Position numbers and translations under genes: made by a program. Shown piece by piece: positions 26,611 through 35,982 of a stretch of DNA of 64,000 bases. The notes below the pieces were generated by a model. The model made no database searches and was not told the origin of the DNA. It saw only the letters and a program-made list of their open reading frames with translations. The stretch comes from Actinomadura sp. K4S16 (GTDB lineage: Bacteria; Actinomycetota; Actinomycetes; Streptosporangiales; Streptosporangiaceae): NCBI RefSeq assembly GCF_008327685.1, contig NZ_BDDE01000021.1, positions 1 to 64,000 of the forward strand, in the 5' to 3' direction. How positions within the stretch are numbered: the first letter of the stretch is position 1; the number at the start of each line of letters is the position of its first letter.

Positions 26611-27783
26611 ATGGACACCGCCATCCGCACCCGCACCGCCGAGCCGCTGACCGTCGACGCCACCGGCGTGGCGGACGTCCGCGCCGCGATCCTCGCCTCC
26701 CGCGAGCGCGGGCTGCCGCTGACCGTCCAGGCCACCGGGCACGGCACGGTCGTCCCGCCGGACGAGGGGCTGCTGCTGAGGACGTCCCGCATGTCCCGCG
26801 TGCTCGTCGACCCGTCCCGCCGCGTCGCCCGCGCCGAGGCCGGCGCCCGCTGGAGCCACGTGATCGCCGCGGCCGCGCCGCTCGGCCTGTCGCCGCTGTC
26901 GGGCTCGCACGCCTCCGTCGGCGTCGCCGGCTACACCCTCGGCGGCGGCGTCGGCTGGCTGTCGCGCCGGTTCGGATTCGCCGCCGACCACCTGCTGCGC
27001 GCCGAACTCGTCACCGCCGACGGCCGGCACCTCGCCGCCGACGCCGACCACCACCCCGACCTGTTCTGGGCGCTGCGCGGCGGCAGCGGCAACTTCGGCG
27101 TCGTCACGTCGCTGGAGTTCCGGCTCCACCCCGTCTCGACGGTCTACGCGGGGGTCGCGCTGTTCCCCGCCGAACGCGCCGCCGACGTTCTCACCCGTTT
27201 CCGGGACGAGGCGCCCACGCGTCCCGACTCGCTCACGGTCTCCGTGGCGCTGACGAACCACGCGGACCACGGGCGGGTCGTCGCCGTCCGCGGCGTCTAC
27301 GCGGGACCCGCCGAAGACGGCGCGCGCGCGTTGCGTTCCCTACTGGAGGCCGCGGGCCCGCCGCTGCACGACGACTTCCGGACGATGCCCTACGCCGAGA
27401 CCGAGTCGCTGGGCGGCACGGCGCCCCTGCACTTCCACCTCTACGACGACCTGCCCGACGCCCTCATCTCCGCTATCGCCCACAGCGGCGCGTCCGGGAT
27501 CGAGGTCCGGCACTGGGGCGGCGCCATGGCCAGTCCCGCCTCGGACGCCGGCCCGGTCGGGCACCGGGACGTCCCGTTCTCCCTCACCATCGACGGCTCC
27601 CCGGCAGACGCCGCACCGCTCGCCGCCCATGCGACCGGCGGCTCGTTCCTGAACTTCCTGCACGACCCGTCCAGGACGGCCACCGCCTACACCCCCGAGA
27701 ACCTCCGGCGGCTGCGCGAGGTCAAGAGGGCCTACGACCCGCAGAACGTGTTCCACCGCAACCACAACATCCGGCCCGCCTGA
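26611..27783 (+). CDS. FAD-binding (PCMH/BBE) oxidoreductase
   Basis: A 390-residue flavoprotein of the berberine-bridge/6-hydroxynicotine oxidase type. The PCMH FAD domain covers residues 10-180: QATGHGT carries the His that commonly binds FAD covalently, and VGVAGYTLGGGVGWLSRRFG is the classic FAD loop. The Cys that often forms a second FAD bond is absent (GSHASVGVAG). The C-terminal YDPQNVFHRNHNI is the BBE end motif. AAGGAAG precedes the ATG. The gene is probably controlled by the divergent TetR. It may act on a xenobiotic or secondary metabolite; substrate unknown. Confidence 0.9.
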   Translation: MDTAIRTRTAEPLTVDATGVADVRAAILASRERGLPLTVQATGHGTVVPPDEGLLLRTSRMSRVLVDPSRRVARAEAGARWSHVIAAAAPLGLSPLSGSHASVGVAGYTLGGGVGWLSRRFGFAADHLLRAELVTADGRHLAADADHHPDLFWALRGGSGNFGVVTSLEFRLHPVSTVYAGVALFPAERAADVLTRFRDEAPTRPDSLTVSVALTNHADHGRVVAVRGVYAGPAEDGARALRSLLEAAGPPLHDDFRTMPYAETESLGGTAPLHFHLYDDLPDALISAIAHSGASGIEVRHWGGAMASPASDAGPVGHRDVPFSLTIDGSPADAAPLAAHATGGSFLNFLHDPSRTATAYTPENLRRLREVKRAYDPQNVFHRNHNIRPA

Positions 27784-27792
27784 GCAAGGGAG

Positions 27793-29091
27793 CTACCTAC
27801 GTATGACCCGCATCGGCACGGGCCCGGCAGGACGGAACGTGATCTCCGCCCGGCTGGGCACGGGCACGCCCGGCACCAGGTCGAGCCGGTGCGTGCGGGC
27901 GATGGTGGCGAGGACCAGGGTCGCCTCCAGCATCGCGAAACCGGCGCCCACGCAGATGCGGCGCCCGCCGCCGAACGGCAGGTACGCGTACCGGGGGTGC
28001 TTCTGCTCTCCCATGAAGCGCTCCGGCTGGAAGCCCTCCGGATTGGGCCAGACGTCGGCGTTGCGATGGATCAGGTAGGGCGGAACGGCGATCGTCGAGC
28101 CGGCCGGCACCTCCACCCCGGCGACGTCGTCGTCTTGCAGGGCATCGCGTTCGATGGTCCAGGCGGGCGGGCAGAGCCGCATCGCCTCCGACAGGACGGC
28201 CTTCGTCCACGGCAACTGGTCGACGTCCTCGGCCTTCGGCTCCCTGCCGCCGAGGACCTCGTCCACCTCGTCCTCCAGGCGGTCCCGGGCCGCCGGGTAC
28301 TTCGACAGGAGCATGAACGTCCAGGCGAGCGAGGCCGCCGTGGTCTCGTGCCCGGCGAGCAGCAGCGTCAGGACCTCGTCGCGCAGCTCCGCCTCGGTGA
28401 ACCGGCCGCTCTCTTCTAGGAGATTCAGCAATTCGCCGCCGGACGAGCCCCCGACGACCCGTTGCACCATCCCGTCCAGGTACTCCAGCGCGCTCCCAAG
28501 GCCCGGTACCCGCTGATACACCGCGCGCTTAGCGGTCACCCCTGGCATGAAGGTCCCGACCACGGCACCGCGTTGGAGCGCCTCAAGCGCCCGCCCCGTC
28601 CTCTCGGCCTCCCCTTCGAGCTGGCTGCCGAACAGGGCCCGCCCCACGATGCCCAACGTGAGCCGACGCAGTTCCCCTGCCGCGTCCAGGGTCACGTCGT
28701 CGGGCCACCGTCCGACGACCTGAGCAGCCGTCTCGACCATCTGCGGCGCGAATCCGCTGACATGCCGGTGCGCGAAGACCGGCTGCACGACCCGCCGGTG
28801 CTGCCGCCAGATATCGCCTTCGCTCGTCAGGAGCCCGTCCCCGAGGACGGCCCGGAGCGGCCGATACGTGAACGCCTTGACGTAGTTGTCCTGGTTGGCG
28901 ACCAGAATCCGTTCGGCGTGTTCGGGACGCGAGAGCAGGAAGAACGCCCGGTTCCGTCCGAACGGCACCCGGACGGCGTCCCCATAACGTCTGGCGAGGG
29001 CGTTGTACGTGTCGAGCGGATTCCGGGCCATCCGCCCCCACCACCGGAAAGCCTCGACCGCCCCTGGCCCCCGCACACCCCGTTGGTCCAT
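27793..29091 (-). CDS. Cytochrome P450
   Basis: A 432-residue soluble P450 monooxygenase. Seen are the I-helix oxygen site AGHETT, the K-helix ExxR in SEAMRLCPPAWT, and the heme loop FGGGRRICVGAGFAMLE with the Cys ligand. No membrane anchor. The sequence style (FGxGRRxCxGxxxA, long K-helix text) resembles the CYP102/CYP4-like bacterial branch rather than the common actinomycete class. It is convergent with the FAD oxidase (9-nt gap). No ferredoxin gene is adjacent. Substrate unknown. Confidence 0.93.
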   Translation of the reverse strand: MDQRGVRGPGAVEAFRWWGRMARNPLDTYNALARRYGDAVRVPFGRNRAFFLLSRPEHAERILVANQDNYVKAFTYRPLRAVLGDGLLTSEGDIWRQHRRVVQPVFAHRHVSGFAPQMVETAAQVVGRWPDDVTLDAAGELRRLTLGIVGRALFGSQLEGEAERTGRALEALQRGAVVGTFMPGVTAKRAVYQRVPGLGSALEYLDGMVQRVVGGSSGGELLNLLEESGRFTEAELRDEVLTLLLAGHETTAASLAWTFMLLSKYPAARDRLEDEVDEVLGGREPKAEDVDQLPWTKAVLSEAMRLCPPAWTIERDALQDDDVAGVEVPAGSTIAVPPYLIHRNADVWPNPEGFQPERFMGEQKHPRYAYLPFGGGRRICVGAGFAMLEATLVLATIARTHRLDLVPGVPVPSRAEITFRPAGPVPMRVIRR

Positions 29092-29215
29092 ACCTCAACC
29101 GTAGGAACCGCCCGAATCCCCGACAACCCATGCGGGGCTCCCCATCACGGGTGAGGGCACGGATGGCTCACGCGCCCGATGCGCGCTCGGCCCGCCGCTT
29201 CCTATCGTCCCGTCC

Positions 29216-30343
29216 ATGATCAGAAGAAACGGAGTACGCGCGACGGCGATCGCCCTGGCCTTGGCGGTCACGGCCTCGGCCTCCCCGGCGGAGGCGACCG
29301 GCCCCGTCCGCCTGCGGCAGGTGGTGGAAAGCCTCAGCGGCCCGGACGGCGCTCCCGGCGCACTCGTGGAGTTCCACGACCGGCACGGCAGCGTGACGGC
29401 CACCGGCGGGGTCGCCGACATCAGGACGGGCGCGCCGGTGGACCCCCGCAGCCGCTTCCGGATCGGCAGCCTGACGAAGCCGTTCGTCGCGACCGTCGTC
29501 CTGCAGCTCGTCGGCGAGGGCCGCGTCGACCTGGACGCCCCGGTCGAGCGGTACCTGCCCGGCGTGGTGCGCGGCGCGGACAACGACGGGCGGGAGATCA
29601 CCGTCCGCCAGCTGCTCCAGCACACCAGCGGACTGCCGGACGTCCTGGACTACATGTCGCCACTGGAGATCCTCAAGGACCCGCTCCGGCACTGGGAGCC
29701 GCGGGAGCTGCTGGACATCGCCCTCCCGCACCAGCGGGAGTTCAAGCCGGGCGACGGCTGGGGGTACTCCAACACCAACTACCTCGTGGCCGGGATGATC
29801 ATCGAGAGCGTGACCGGGCATCCGTACGGCAAGGAGATCCGCCGCCGCGTGATCGGTCCGCTGGGACTGCACGACACCTTCGTCCCGACGGACGCTCCCG
29901 GCATCCCGGGCCCGCACCCCCACGGGTACGTGCGGCCGGAATCCGAACCGGTGGACATCACCCGCCTCAACCCGACCGTGGCCGGAGCCGGAGGCGGCAT
30001 GATCTCCAGCGCCTCGGACCTCGACCGCTTCATGTCGGCCCTCCTCCGGGGACGCCTGCTGAAGCCGGCCCAGATGCGGGAAATGCTGGCGACCCGTCCC
30101 ACCGGACGCACCTCACACTCCGAGTACGGCTTGGGGCTGGAGTGGATTCCCGGCAAGAACTCGTCCACCTGCAAGGACGGCTTCTGGGGACACGACGGCG
30201 ACATGCTCGGCTTCAGCGTCCGCACAGGCGCCACGACGGACGGCAGGCAGGCCACCGTCATGGTCAACCTCAACCCGGGCGGCGGCCCCACCCTGGACAA
30301 GGCCATGGAGGAAGCCCTCCCGGCCGCCCTGTGCGGCCCCTGA
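29216..30343 (+). CDS. Secreted beta-lactamase-fold serine hydrolase (D-Ala-D-Ala carboxypeptidase-like)
   Basis: A 375-residue exported enzyme of class C beta-lactamase/DD-peptidase fold. A signal peptide spans about residues 1-28 (ending SPAEA). The active-site SxxK is GSLTKPF, the YxN motif is YSNTN, and the third motif is HDG near the end. Likely acts on cell-wall peptides or esters outside the membrane. Divergent from the P450 with 124 nt between starts. Confidence 0.9.
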   Translation: MIRRNGVRATAIALALAVTASASPAEATGPVRLRQVVESLSGPDGAPGALVEFHDRHGSVTATGGVADIRTGAPVDPRSRFRIGSLTKPFVATVVLQLVGEGRVDLDAPVERYLPGVVRGADNDGREITVRQLLQHTSGLPDVLDYMSPLEILKDPLRHWEPRELLDIALPHQREFKPGDGWGYSNTNYLVAGMIIESVTGHPYGKEIRRRVIGPLGLHDTFVPTDAPGIPGPHPHGYVRPESEPVDITRLNPTVAGAGGGMISSASDLDRFMSALLRGRLLKPAQMREMLATRPTGRTSHSEYGLGLEWIPGKNSSTCKDGFWGHDGDMLGFSVRTGATTDGRQATVMVNLNPGGGPTLDKAMEEALPAALCGP

Positions 30344-30556
30344 CCCTCCGGCCATCGAGCTACGCACAGTGAAGCACCGCGTGACCGCTCCCCGCTTATC
30401 AGGCAACGCACCACCAGCAAAGAGCCACGGAAAGTAATCATGTGACCGCATAAGGCCACCACTGCAATCTGGTGCACTTCTCACTCTCCGTGCAAATGTA
30501 GTCGCGCGGCGTCACTCTTGCCGCACAACGATTCACACGAAACGGAGATCCCCCCA

Positions 30557-30982
30557 ATGGCGAACTGGAAAGCGCGCCTACTGATATCCGCGACGGCCCT
30601 GGCCACCTGCGCGACCGTGACCGGCTCCGCCGTCTCGACGGCCGCGCAGGCCGCCGCCCCGGCCCAGGCGGACCTGCCGCCCGGCGTCGTCCAGCTCAAC
30701 GACGGCGAGGCCTGCCCCCCGGCCACCCTCTGCCTCTACCGCGACTACAACCGGCAGGGCCCGGCCTACGGCATCGGCGCCGGCTACAGGGTCGCCCTCA
30801 TGGACCTGCCCATGGGCGACGACACGGCCGCCAACAACGTCTCCTCCTGGATCAACAACACCCACGACGTGGCCATACTGATCGACGCGGAAGAGGGCAA
30901 GGCCCGTCCGCTTCCCCCCGGCCACCCCCTGGAGGAGCCGGAGTCCGACAACGACACCGTCGACCTGGTCGCCTGGGGCTGA
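30557..30982 (+). CDS. Secreted peptidase inhibitor family I36-like protein
   Basis: A 141-residue exported protein: signal peptide to about residue 33, then a small domain with CPPATLCLYRDYNRQG and NNVSSWINNT, the pattern of the beta/gamma-crystallin-like I36 inhibitor family (Streptomyces metalloproteinase inhibitor). Two cysteines are close together rather than the two disulfides of the classic inhibitor. It ends in an acidic tail (PESDNDTVDLVAWG). GGAG lies 9 nt before the ATG, and a strong terminator follows. Actual protease inhibition is unproven. Confidence 0.8.
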   Translation: MANWKARLLISATALATCATVTGSAVSTAAQAAAPAQADLPPGVVQLNDGEACPPATLCLYRDYNRQGPAYGIGAGYRVALMDLPMGDDTAANNVSSWINNTHDVAILIDAEEGKARPLPPGHPLEEPESDNDTVDLVAWG

Positions 30983-31009
30983 CACACGACTCGGCCCCCG
31001 CTCCGAACC

Positions 31010-31044
31010 GCCGTCCGGCCGGCCTCCCCAACCGGCCGGACGGC
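31010..31044 (+). terminator. Rho-independent-type terminator
   Basis: Perfect 13-bp stem GCCGTCCGGCCGG (31010-31022) / CCGGCCGGACGGC (31032-31044), 9-nt loop, 27 nt after the I36-like gene; weak T tract. Confidence 0.8.
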
Positions 31045-31105
31045 CTTGGACGATCGGCGGCCGGCGCGGCATCAGGTGCGAACCCGAAAGAGCCACAATG
31101 CTCGG

Positions 31106-31564
31106 ATGACCCGACCCAGGATCCGTGTCGCCGCCTACGTGATCAGACATGGGGCCGTCCCCGAACTCCTCGTCTTCGACCACGTTGGCATGCCGCAAGC
31201 CGGTACGCAGGTCCCCGCCGGCGGCGTCCGTCCCGGCGAGGACCTGGAACAGGCCGTCTTGCGCGAGGTCGTCGAAGAGACCGGCCTGCACACCGTCTCC
31301 GTGGTCGAGCAGATCGCCGTGGACACCAGGCCCGACCCCGCGACCCATCGGCCGCGCAGGACCACGTACTTCCACCTTCAGGCACCCGCGACCACGGAAG
31401 ACGCGTGGAGCCATGCCGTAAGCGGCGATGGGGACGACGCCGGGCTGACCTTCGCCTGCCGCTTCCTGCCGCTGCCCCTGGACCAGCCCCTGGCGGATGA
31501 CCAAGACGCCTGGCTCAACCGTATCGACCCCCACTGGACCACCAAGGCCGACGACCAGCAGTAG
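31106..31564 (+). CDS. Nudix hydrolase
   Basis: A 152-residue hydrolase with a complete Nudix box, GGVRPGEDLEQAVLREVVEE followed by TGL, at about residues 39-61. Such enzymes cleave nucleoside diphosphates linked to another group, using Mg. The ATG at 31106 starts the beta-strand RIRVAAYVIRHG expected at the N-terminus; a longer in-frame start at 31046 lies close to the preceding terminator. Substrate unknown. Confidence 0.88.
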   Translation: MTRPRIRVAAYVIRHGAVPELLVFDHVGMPQAGTQVPAGGVRPGEDLEQAVLREVVEETGLHTVSVVEQIAVDTRPDPATHRPRRTTYFHLQAPATTEDAWSHAVSGDGDDAGLTFACRFLPLPLDQPLADDQDAWLNRIDPHWTTKADDQQ

Positions 31565-31663
31565 ATGCCACGGGCTTCGTCGCGGCCGCCGAGGATTGTC
31601 GAGCGCTCTGCGCCATGTCAGGTTGGTGCTGTGGGGATCCCCGGACCTGATGGAGTTGGGTCG

Positions 31664-32221
31664 ATGGCACAGAGTGACGAAGCGGGCGGGCGCTCTCTTC
31701 ACTATCGCGCCTACCTGCCGCCATACATTGCCGCGCTCATCACAGTCGTAGTGGCGTCTGCCCTGTTTCCGCTGTATTGGCTGGCCACGCAAGCGGGAAC
31801 TCCGTCCTACCTGGCTTCGCCGATTGTGGTCAGTGTGGCGGTCCTCGTCCCGAGCGTCCTCCTCGCACGGGACGTCGTACTGACGAACGATGGCCGTCTG
31901 ACGGTCACCGGACTTGGGCAGCACATCGAGGTGGAGGTGCGGCGTTTCACCGAGATCGGCCTTTCCGCAGGCGCCCGCAGAGGATTCGGCTTCGCGCGGG
32001 TCCGCTGGAACGACGGAGGGTTCCGGATCTGGCAGACCATGACCTACCTCCCCGACCCGCGTCACAGGTTCCGCGGCACCCGCCCCTCCAGAGGCGTCAC
32101 TGAGGACTTCCGAGGCCTGGTGTACCGCCTGCACCTGATCAACCCAGAAGTGGAGATCCGCGGCATCGAACCACCGGCCTGGGCTCCTACTCCCGCCCCG
32201 CCATCCGCAGCCGACCGGTAA
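31664..32221 (+). CDS. Two-helix membrane protein with a PH-like cytosolic part
   Basis: A 185-residue protein with two adjacent membrane helices (about 19-42 and 50-70), then a beta-rich tail containing VLTNDGRLTVTGLGQHIEV and the C-terminal LINPEVEIRGIEPP. The plan resembles bacterial PH-domain membrane proteins. GGAG lies 9 nt before the ATG. I do not recognise the family beyond this. Confidence 0.7.
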   Translation: MAQSDEAGGRSLHYRAYLPPYIAALITVVVASALFPLYWLATQAGTPSYLASPIVVSVAVLVPSVLLARDVVLTNDGRLTVTGLGQHIEVEVRRFTEIGLSAGARRGFGFARVRWNDGGFRIWQTMTYLPDPRHRFRGTRPSRGVTEDFRGLVYRLHLINPEVEIRGIEPPAWAPTPAPPSAADR

Positions 32222-32280
32222 GCGGTACACCCGGCGCAGAGCCCCTCGCCTGTACCCCCTGGGAGCGCGCCAAGTTCGGT

Positions 32281-32946
32281 TCAGCGGGTTCGTGCCGGTG
32301 GCACCCTCTCGCCCACGGCGCCCGAGGCCTCCAAGCGGACGACAGTCGGGCCGCGCTCGCACTCCCACGTGGTGACATTGGCGAAAGTCGTCTCCCCGTG
32401 CCGCCAGAGGCCCCCGTCCTGATGGATGTGACCGAACAGGTGCAGCTTGGGACGGATCTGCCGCACCCGGACCAACAGGTCCTCGCACCCGTGGCGTCCG
32501 GGATAGGCGTTCGCGTCACCGATTCCGAGCGGAGGCCCGTGCGTCACGAGGACGTCGACGCCGTCCGGAATCATCGCCCATTTCTCGGCGAGCGGACGTC
32601 CTCGGGGAAGATTGAACGCCCACTCGTTGAACTCCGGCTGCCAGGGACTGCCCCAGAACGTGACGCCGTCGATCTCTGTTCCGCTGTCCTCCAGATAGCG
32701 GATGCCGCGGTCGGCCAGGACGGCCCGAGCCCGTCCGGGCTCGTCCAGGAACATCCAGTCGTGGTTGCCTGCGACGACGACCTTCGTCCGATGCGGAAGG
32801 TCCTGAATCCAGTCCGCGGCGTCCTCGAGTTCTCTGAGGTCCTTGCCGCGCCGGCACAGGTCACCGGCGTGCACAAAGACGTCCCCCTCGGGAACAGCGA
32901 GCTCGCGATGATAGGTGTGCGTATCGGCAACCGCGACAATCCGCAT
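32281..32946 (-). CDS. Calcineurin-like metallophosphoesterase
   Basis: A 221-residue phosphoesterase with all metal-site motifs in order: DTH (8-10), GDL, GNHDWMF, THGPP and GHIHQDGG. The domain is complete and has no signal peptide. Proteins of this size act on cyclic nucleotides, diesters or phosphorylated metabolites. It is convergent with the PH-like membrane protein (59-nt gap). Confidence 0.9.
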   Translation of the reverse strand: MRIVAVADTHTYHRELAVPEGDVFVHAGDLCRRGKDLRELEDAADWIQDLPHRTKVVVAGNHDWMFLDEPGRARAVLADRGIRYLEDSGTEIDGVTFWGSPWQPEFNEWAFNLPRGRPLAEKWAMIPDGVDVLVTHGPPLGIGDANAYPGRHGCEDLLVRVRQIRPKLHLFGHIHQDGGLWRHGETTFANVTTWECERGPTVVRLEASGAVGERVPPARTR

Positions 32947-33422
32947 AAGGCCAGCGTACTGAGCCCCCGTACCACCCTTGAAGACATGAGCACGAGGTCC
33001 GGACCTGGACAGCCTGGCTGGACCCTGTCATGGCTGAGGTCACGGGCGATCCGCCACGTCCGCGGCGAGCACGCCTACCGCCCCAGGCACCTTCTCGTAC
33101 ACGTTCTCAAAGCTCACCTGGCACTCGGGGCGCGGTTACTCGGCGGCCCACTGTTCAGGCGAAACCAGCTCTCTGGGACAAGCTCGAGCAATCGTCCGGT
33201 TCACCGCAGTGGAGCCATTGCCCGGTATAGGTCAGGTCTCACTATCGGCACTATCGGCTTGGGCACGTCCGCACTGCTGTCCGTTGCATGCGGCGCGGTG
33301 GCGTGACCACAGACAGGCAGTAAGTAATCCCTGGCCTGGGAATAGATGCCCCACGAACACGATCGGGACCGTCCGTTCCGTAATTCTTCCGCGTCGGTCT
33401 TCCGCGCTGGGATGATCGGGAC
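32947..33422. other. Decayed region between genes
   Basis: 476 nt without a credible gene. It contains the integrase-like remnant near 33060-33115 and otherwise only open frames without motifs. Confidence 0.5.
33060..33115 (+). pseudogene. Tyrosine-recombinase fragment (homologous to the one at 34.3 kb)
   Basis: The stretch GCACGCCTACCGCCCCAGGC plus the following 30 or so bases closely matches 34276-34325, which encodes the start of an integrase C-terminal domain. The match then breaks down. A very short remnant with several indels. Confidence 0.5.
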
Positions 33423-33713
33423 ATGCCCACGGAGTACCTTTATCACGGCGGGACCCTCTATGAACTGTTGTCCTACTACTCCCTGCCCGACGATGCCTGG
33501 AGCATCGAACTGACCGATATGAGCAGTGACGGCGGACTGCTGGTCCATGTGCTGGTGCCGGATGAGGACCTGGAGCGCCCGTGCGAGGTGGTGATGACGG
33601 ACGCGTCACACATACCCGAAGATGTGCTGCGGCCTCTGCTTCTGGAGGTAGCGGAGAGCGCCCGGCATGCAGGAGCGACTTTCGTACGTGACCAGCAGGA
33701 GCCACCCGCTTGA
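33423..33713 (+). CDS. Small hypothetical protein
   Basis: A 96-residue acidic protein that I do not recognise. It opens MPTEYLYHGGTLYELLSYYS and has alternating strands and helices with a central LLVHVLVPDEDLERPCEVVM. Coding bias is good and the start is preceded by GATCGGGAC. Single gene between remnants of mobile DNA. Confidence 0.6.
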   Translation: MPTEYLYHGGTLYELLSYYSLPDDAWSIELTDMSSDGGLLVHVLVPDEDLERPCEVVMTDASHIPEDVLRPLLLEVAESARHAGATFVRDQQEPPA

Positions 33714-34572
33714 GCATCCCGTCTGCCGCCGGCCCGCGCACCGCAGCAGACGAACTGCCCATCCGCAGGGTGCTCCCGCGCGAACGGCGCGCAACCCTTG
33801 ATAGATCGCTCCGCGCGGGAATGCCCTCCGACTCAGGATGGGTCTGGGAACCACGGGGTTGCCCAGTAGCGCACGCTGAACCACTCCCCCGGGCGGCCCA
33901 TGACGAACCGCAATGGTCTTCGGGCACGGCGTGGCCTTGGCGCTAATTGGTGAACGGGCTTCGACGCAACGGCGCTGGCTCGTCCTGGCGGCGGCGCGGA
34001 CTCCGTGACCGCTGGCGACTGATGGACGGGGCAGCGGTGGACGATGCCCACCCCCACGGGCCCGTTCGGTGACCGGCACCCCCACCGCACGCACCGGAGA
34101 GGCCTGGCCAACTGGACGCGCTCGCGGCGGGCGAGTTCAAGCACTCCGACCCGGTTCTGCGCAGCATCGCGCGACGAGGCCCCGCGTCCCCACTGCCCGG
34201 CGCGGGACCACCCAGCGGCCGGAAGACGCGCCTTGCGCTCGGAAGCCGACGGGATCGTGGGCTGATCTTACGCTCCGAGATGGGCACGCCTACCGCCCCA
34301 GACAACTTCTCCCCCCGCGTTCTCCAAGCTCGCCAAGCGGGTGGGACTCGCTCATTGGCATCCGCATGAGCTGCGGCAATCGGGGGCTTCGCTGATGCCG
34401 GCGCCGGGGACGCCCCTTCACGTGGTCCCGGAGATCCTCGGGCACAAGGGCATCACCGTCACGAAGGACGTGCAGAGTTGATCAGCAGAGACCTTCACGG
34501 CCTTACGTCTCGTCCATATTCACCGGCGGGGATTCGCACGCCTCCACGCGTGCGCACGACCGGCGGGCCCAG
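33714..34572. other. Degraded accessory DNA
   Basis: About 860 nt with no intact gene. A 9-bp perfect inverted repeat, TCCCGCGCG (33774-33782) / CGCGCGGGA (33812-33820), follows the small gene. The last part holds a frameshifted integrase end (34271-34481). Confidence 0.55.
34271..34481 (+). pseudogene. Tyrosine recombinase (integrase) C-terminal remnant
   Basis: The first frame reads RSEMGTPTAPDNFSPR and then, after a frameshift near 34320, FSKLAKRVGLAHWHPHELRQ, SGASLMPAPGTPLHVV and PEILGHKGITVTKDV. The HxLR box and the LGH box of the catalytic domain are recognisable; the Tyr-containing end is lost after VTKDV and the N-terminal half is missing. It is a dead integrase marking an older insertion. 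Confidence 0.8.
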
Positions 34573-35622
34573 TCAGGTGAGGAGGTTCGCGAGCTGGGCC
34601 ATTTCGGCGGGTGGGTCGATCACTGGCTGGATGAGAAGTTCGTCGACGCCGGCCTGTTCCAGAGTGGTGATGCGGGTGAGGAGGTCGGCGCGGGTGCCGA
34701 CAAGGGCCAGGGTGTTCATCAGCGGAGGCAGGACCAGGTCCCGATCCTGCGGTGCGATGCGTCCGAGGTAGTTGGGGTAGAGCTTGGTGTGCCTGTCCGG
34801 CGCGGTGGCGGTGGTGCCGCGCCGGTCGAGGAATCGCCGCACCGCCTCGCGTTCCGCGGGACCGAGCCGCTCGGCGAAGGCGGGTGTGTCGGCGGCGAAG
34901 GCCAGCAGCGACAGGACGAGGTGGCCCGTCGCGTCCCGGGCCGCGTCGCCGTGCGGGTCCTCGTCCTCGTCGAGTACGTGGAGCGCGGTGACCACATAGG
35001 AGTTCACTCGGGAGTCAGGGTCGCGGGGCGCCACCGGCGTGCGGCGGGCGTCGTGCAACGCTCGCCACGCGGCGGGGTCCAGCAGGCCGAAGGAGATGAG
35101 GCCGGCGCCGCGGCGGCCGGCGACGGCGGCGGCCTTCGGTCCGCCCTGCGCGGCGACGACGAACTCGATCGGGTCGGCGGTGTTCACGTGCGCCCCGGCG
35201 TGCAGGAACCGGATGTCGCGACGCCGGTCGCCTTCGCGGTATTCGGTCGGGTGCCCGGCGCACAGGTCCTGCAGTGCGGCGGTGAAGTTCTCCAGCGTGG
35301 CCGCCGTGGTCGGCCGCATCCCCAGGGTGCGCCGGGCGGTGTTCCCTGTGCCGACTCCGCAGATGATCCGGCTCGGCGCCAGGGCGTTGAGGCTGGCGAG
35401 CCCGCTGGCGGCGGCCGGAGCCGAGCGCAGCGCCGGTGAGGTCACGCCGATGCCGAGCCTGATGCGGCTGGTGGCTTTCGCGCACAGTCCCAGGGCGATG
35501 AAAGGGTCACCGTGGACCATAGGGGTGTCGTTGACCCAGAAGCTGTCCAAGCCCAACTCCTCGGCCCGCACGGCGAGCTCCTCCACGCCGGGGTGGGCGG
35601 CGACCACGACGCCTGCACGCAT
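34573..35622 (-). CDS. LLM-class flavin/F420-dependent oxidoreductase
   Basis: A 349-residue TIM-barrel enzyme of the luciferase-like monooxygenase superfamily. It begins MRAGVVVAAHPGVEELAVRA, has the strand ELGLDSFWVNDTP, the loop RIRLGIGVTSPALRSAPAAA and the GVGTGNTARRTLGMRPTTAA segment, and ends with TLEQAGVDELLIQPV. In actinomycetes most members use F420; FMN use is possible. The ATG at 35622 is preferred over the preceding TTG. Substrate unknown. Confidence 0.88.
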   Translation of the reverse strand: MRAGVVVAAHPGVEELAVRAEELGLDSFWVNDTPMVHGDPFIALGLCAKATSRIRLGIGVTSPALRSAPAAASGLASLNALAPSRIICGVGTGNTARRTLGMRPTTAATLENFTAALQDLCAGHPTEYREGDRRRDIRFLHAGAHVNTADPIEFVVAAQGGPKAAAVAGRRGAGLISFGLLDPAAWRALHDARRTPVAPRDPDSRVNSYVVTALHVLDEDEDPHGDAARDATGHLVLSLLAFAADTPAFAERLGPAEREAVRRFLDRRGTTATAPDRHTKLYPNYLGRIAPQDRDLVLPPLMNTLALVGTRADLLTRITTLEQAGVDELLIQPVIDPPAEMAQLANLLT

Positions 35623-35982
35623 CAAACCCCCAAAGTCGAACTCGCCCAGTGTGACGGCTCAACAGCTCTGCATGGATCCCCGTACCCAGCGCTGCACGCC
35701 AAGGAGCACACCACCACTCGGTCGGGAGCGTCCGATTCGGTCATCTCCCAGGGCTCGCAGGGACGGCGCATCCGGCGCCGTGACCAGCAAGCGCCCGCGA
35801 CCCGTCAGTTCTTTAGCGCAATTTGGCAGCACCAATGCCGAGAAATGGCACCTTAGCGGCCACGATAATGCGCCGGTCAATAGATGGGCTGCGACTTGGT
35901 TGCACTGCATAGTGTGCCGTTTGTCGGGGGAATTCTGCCAACGAAGTACGGATACTGTCACCCACATGGGAAGGAGACTTTC
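35623..35982. other. Upstream region of the tandem-repeat gene
   Basis: 360 nt between the divergent LLM gene and the repeat-protein gene. It should hold both promoters. I find no clear -35/-10 pair and no inverted repeat worth naming. AAGGAG at 35971-35976 is the ribosome binding site of the repeat gene. Confidence 0.5.
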
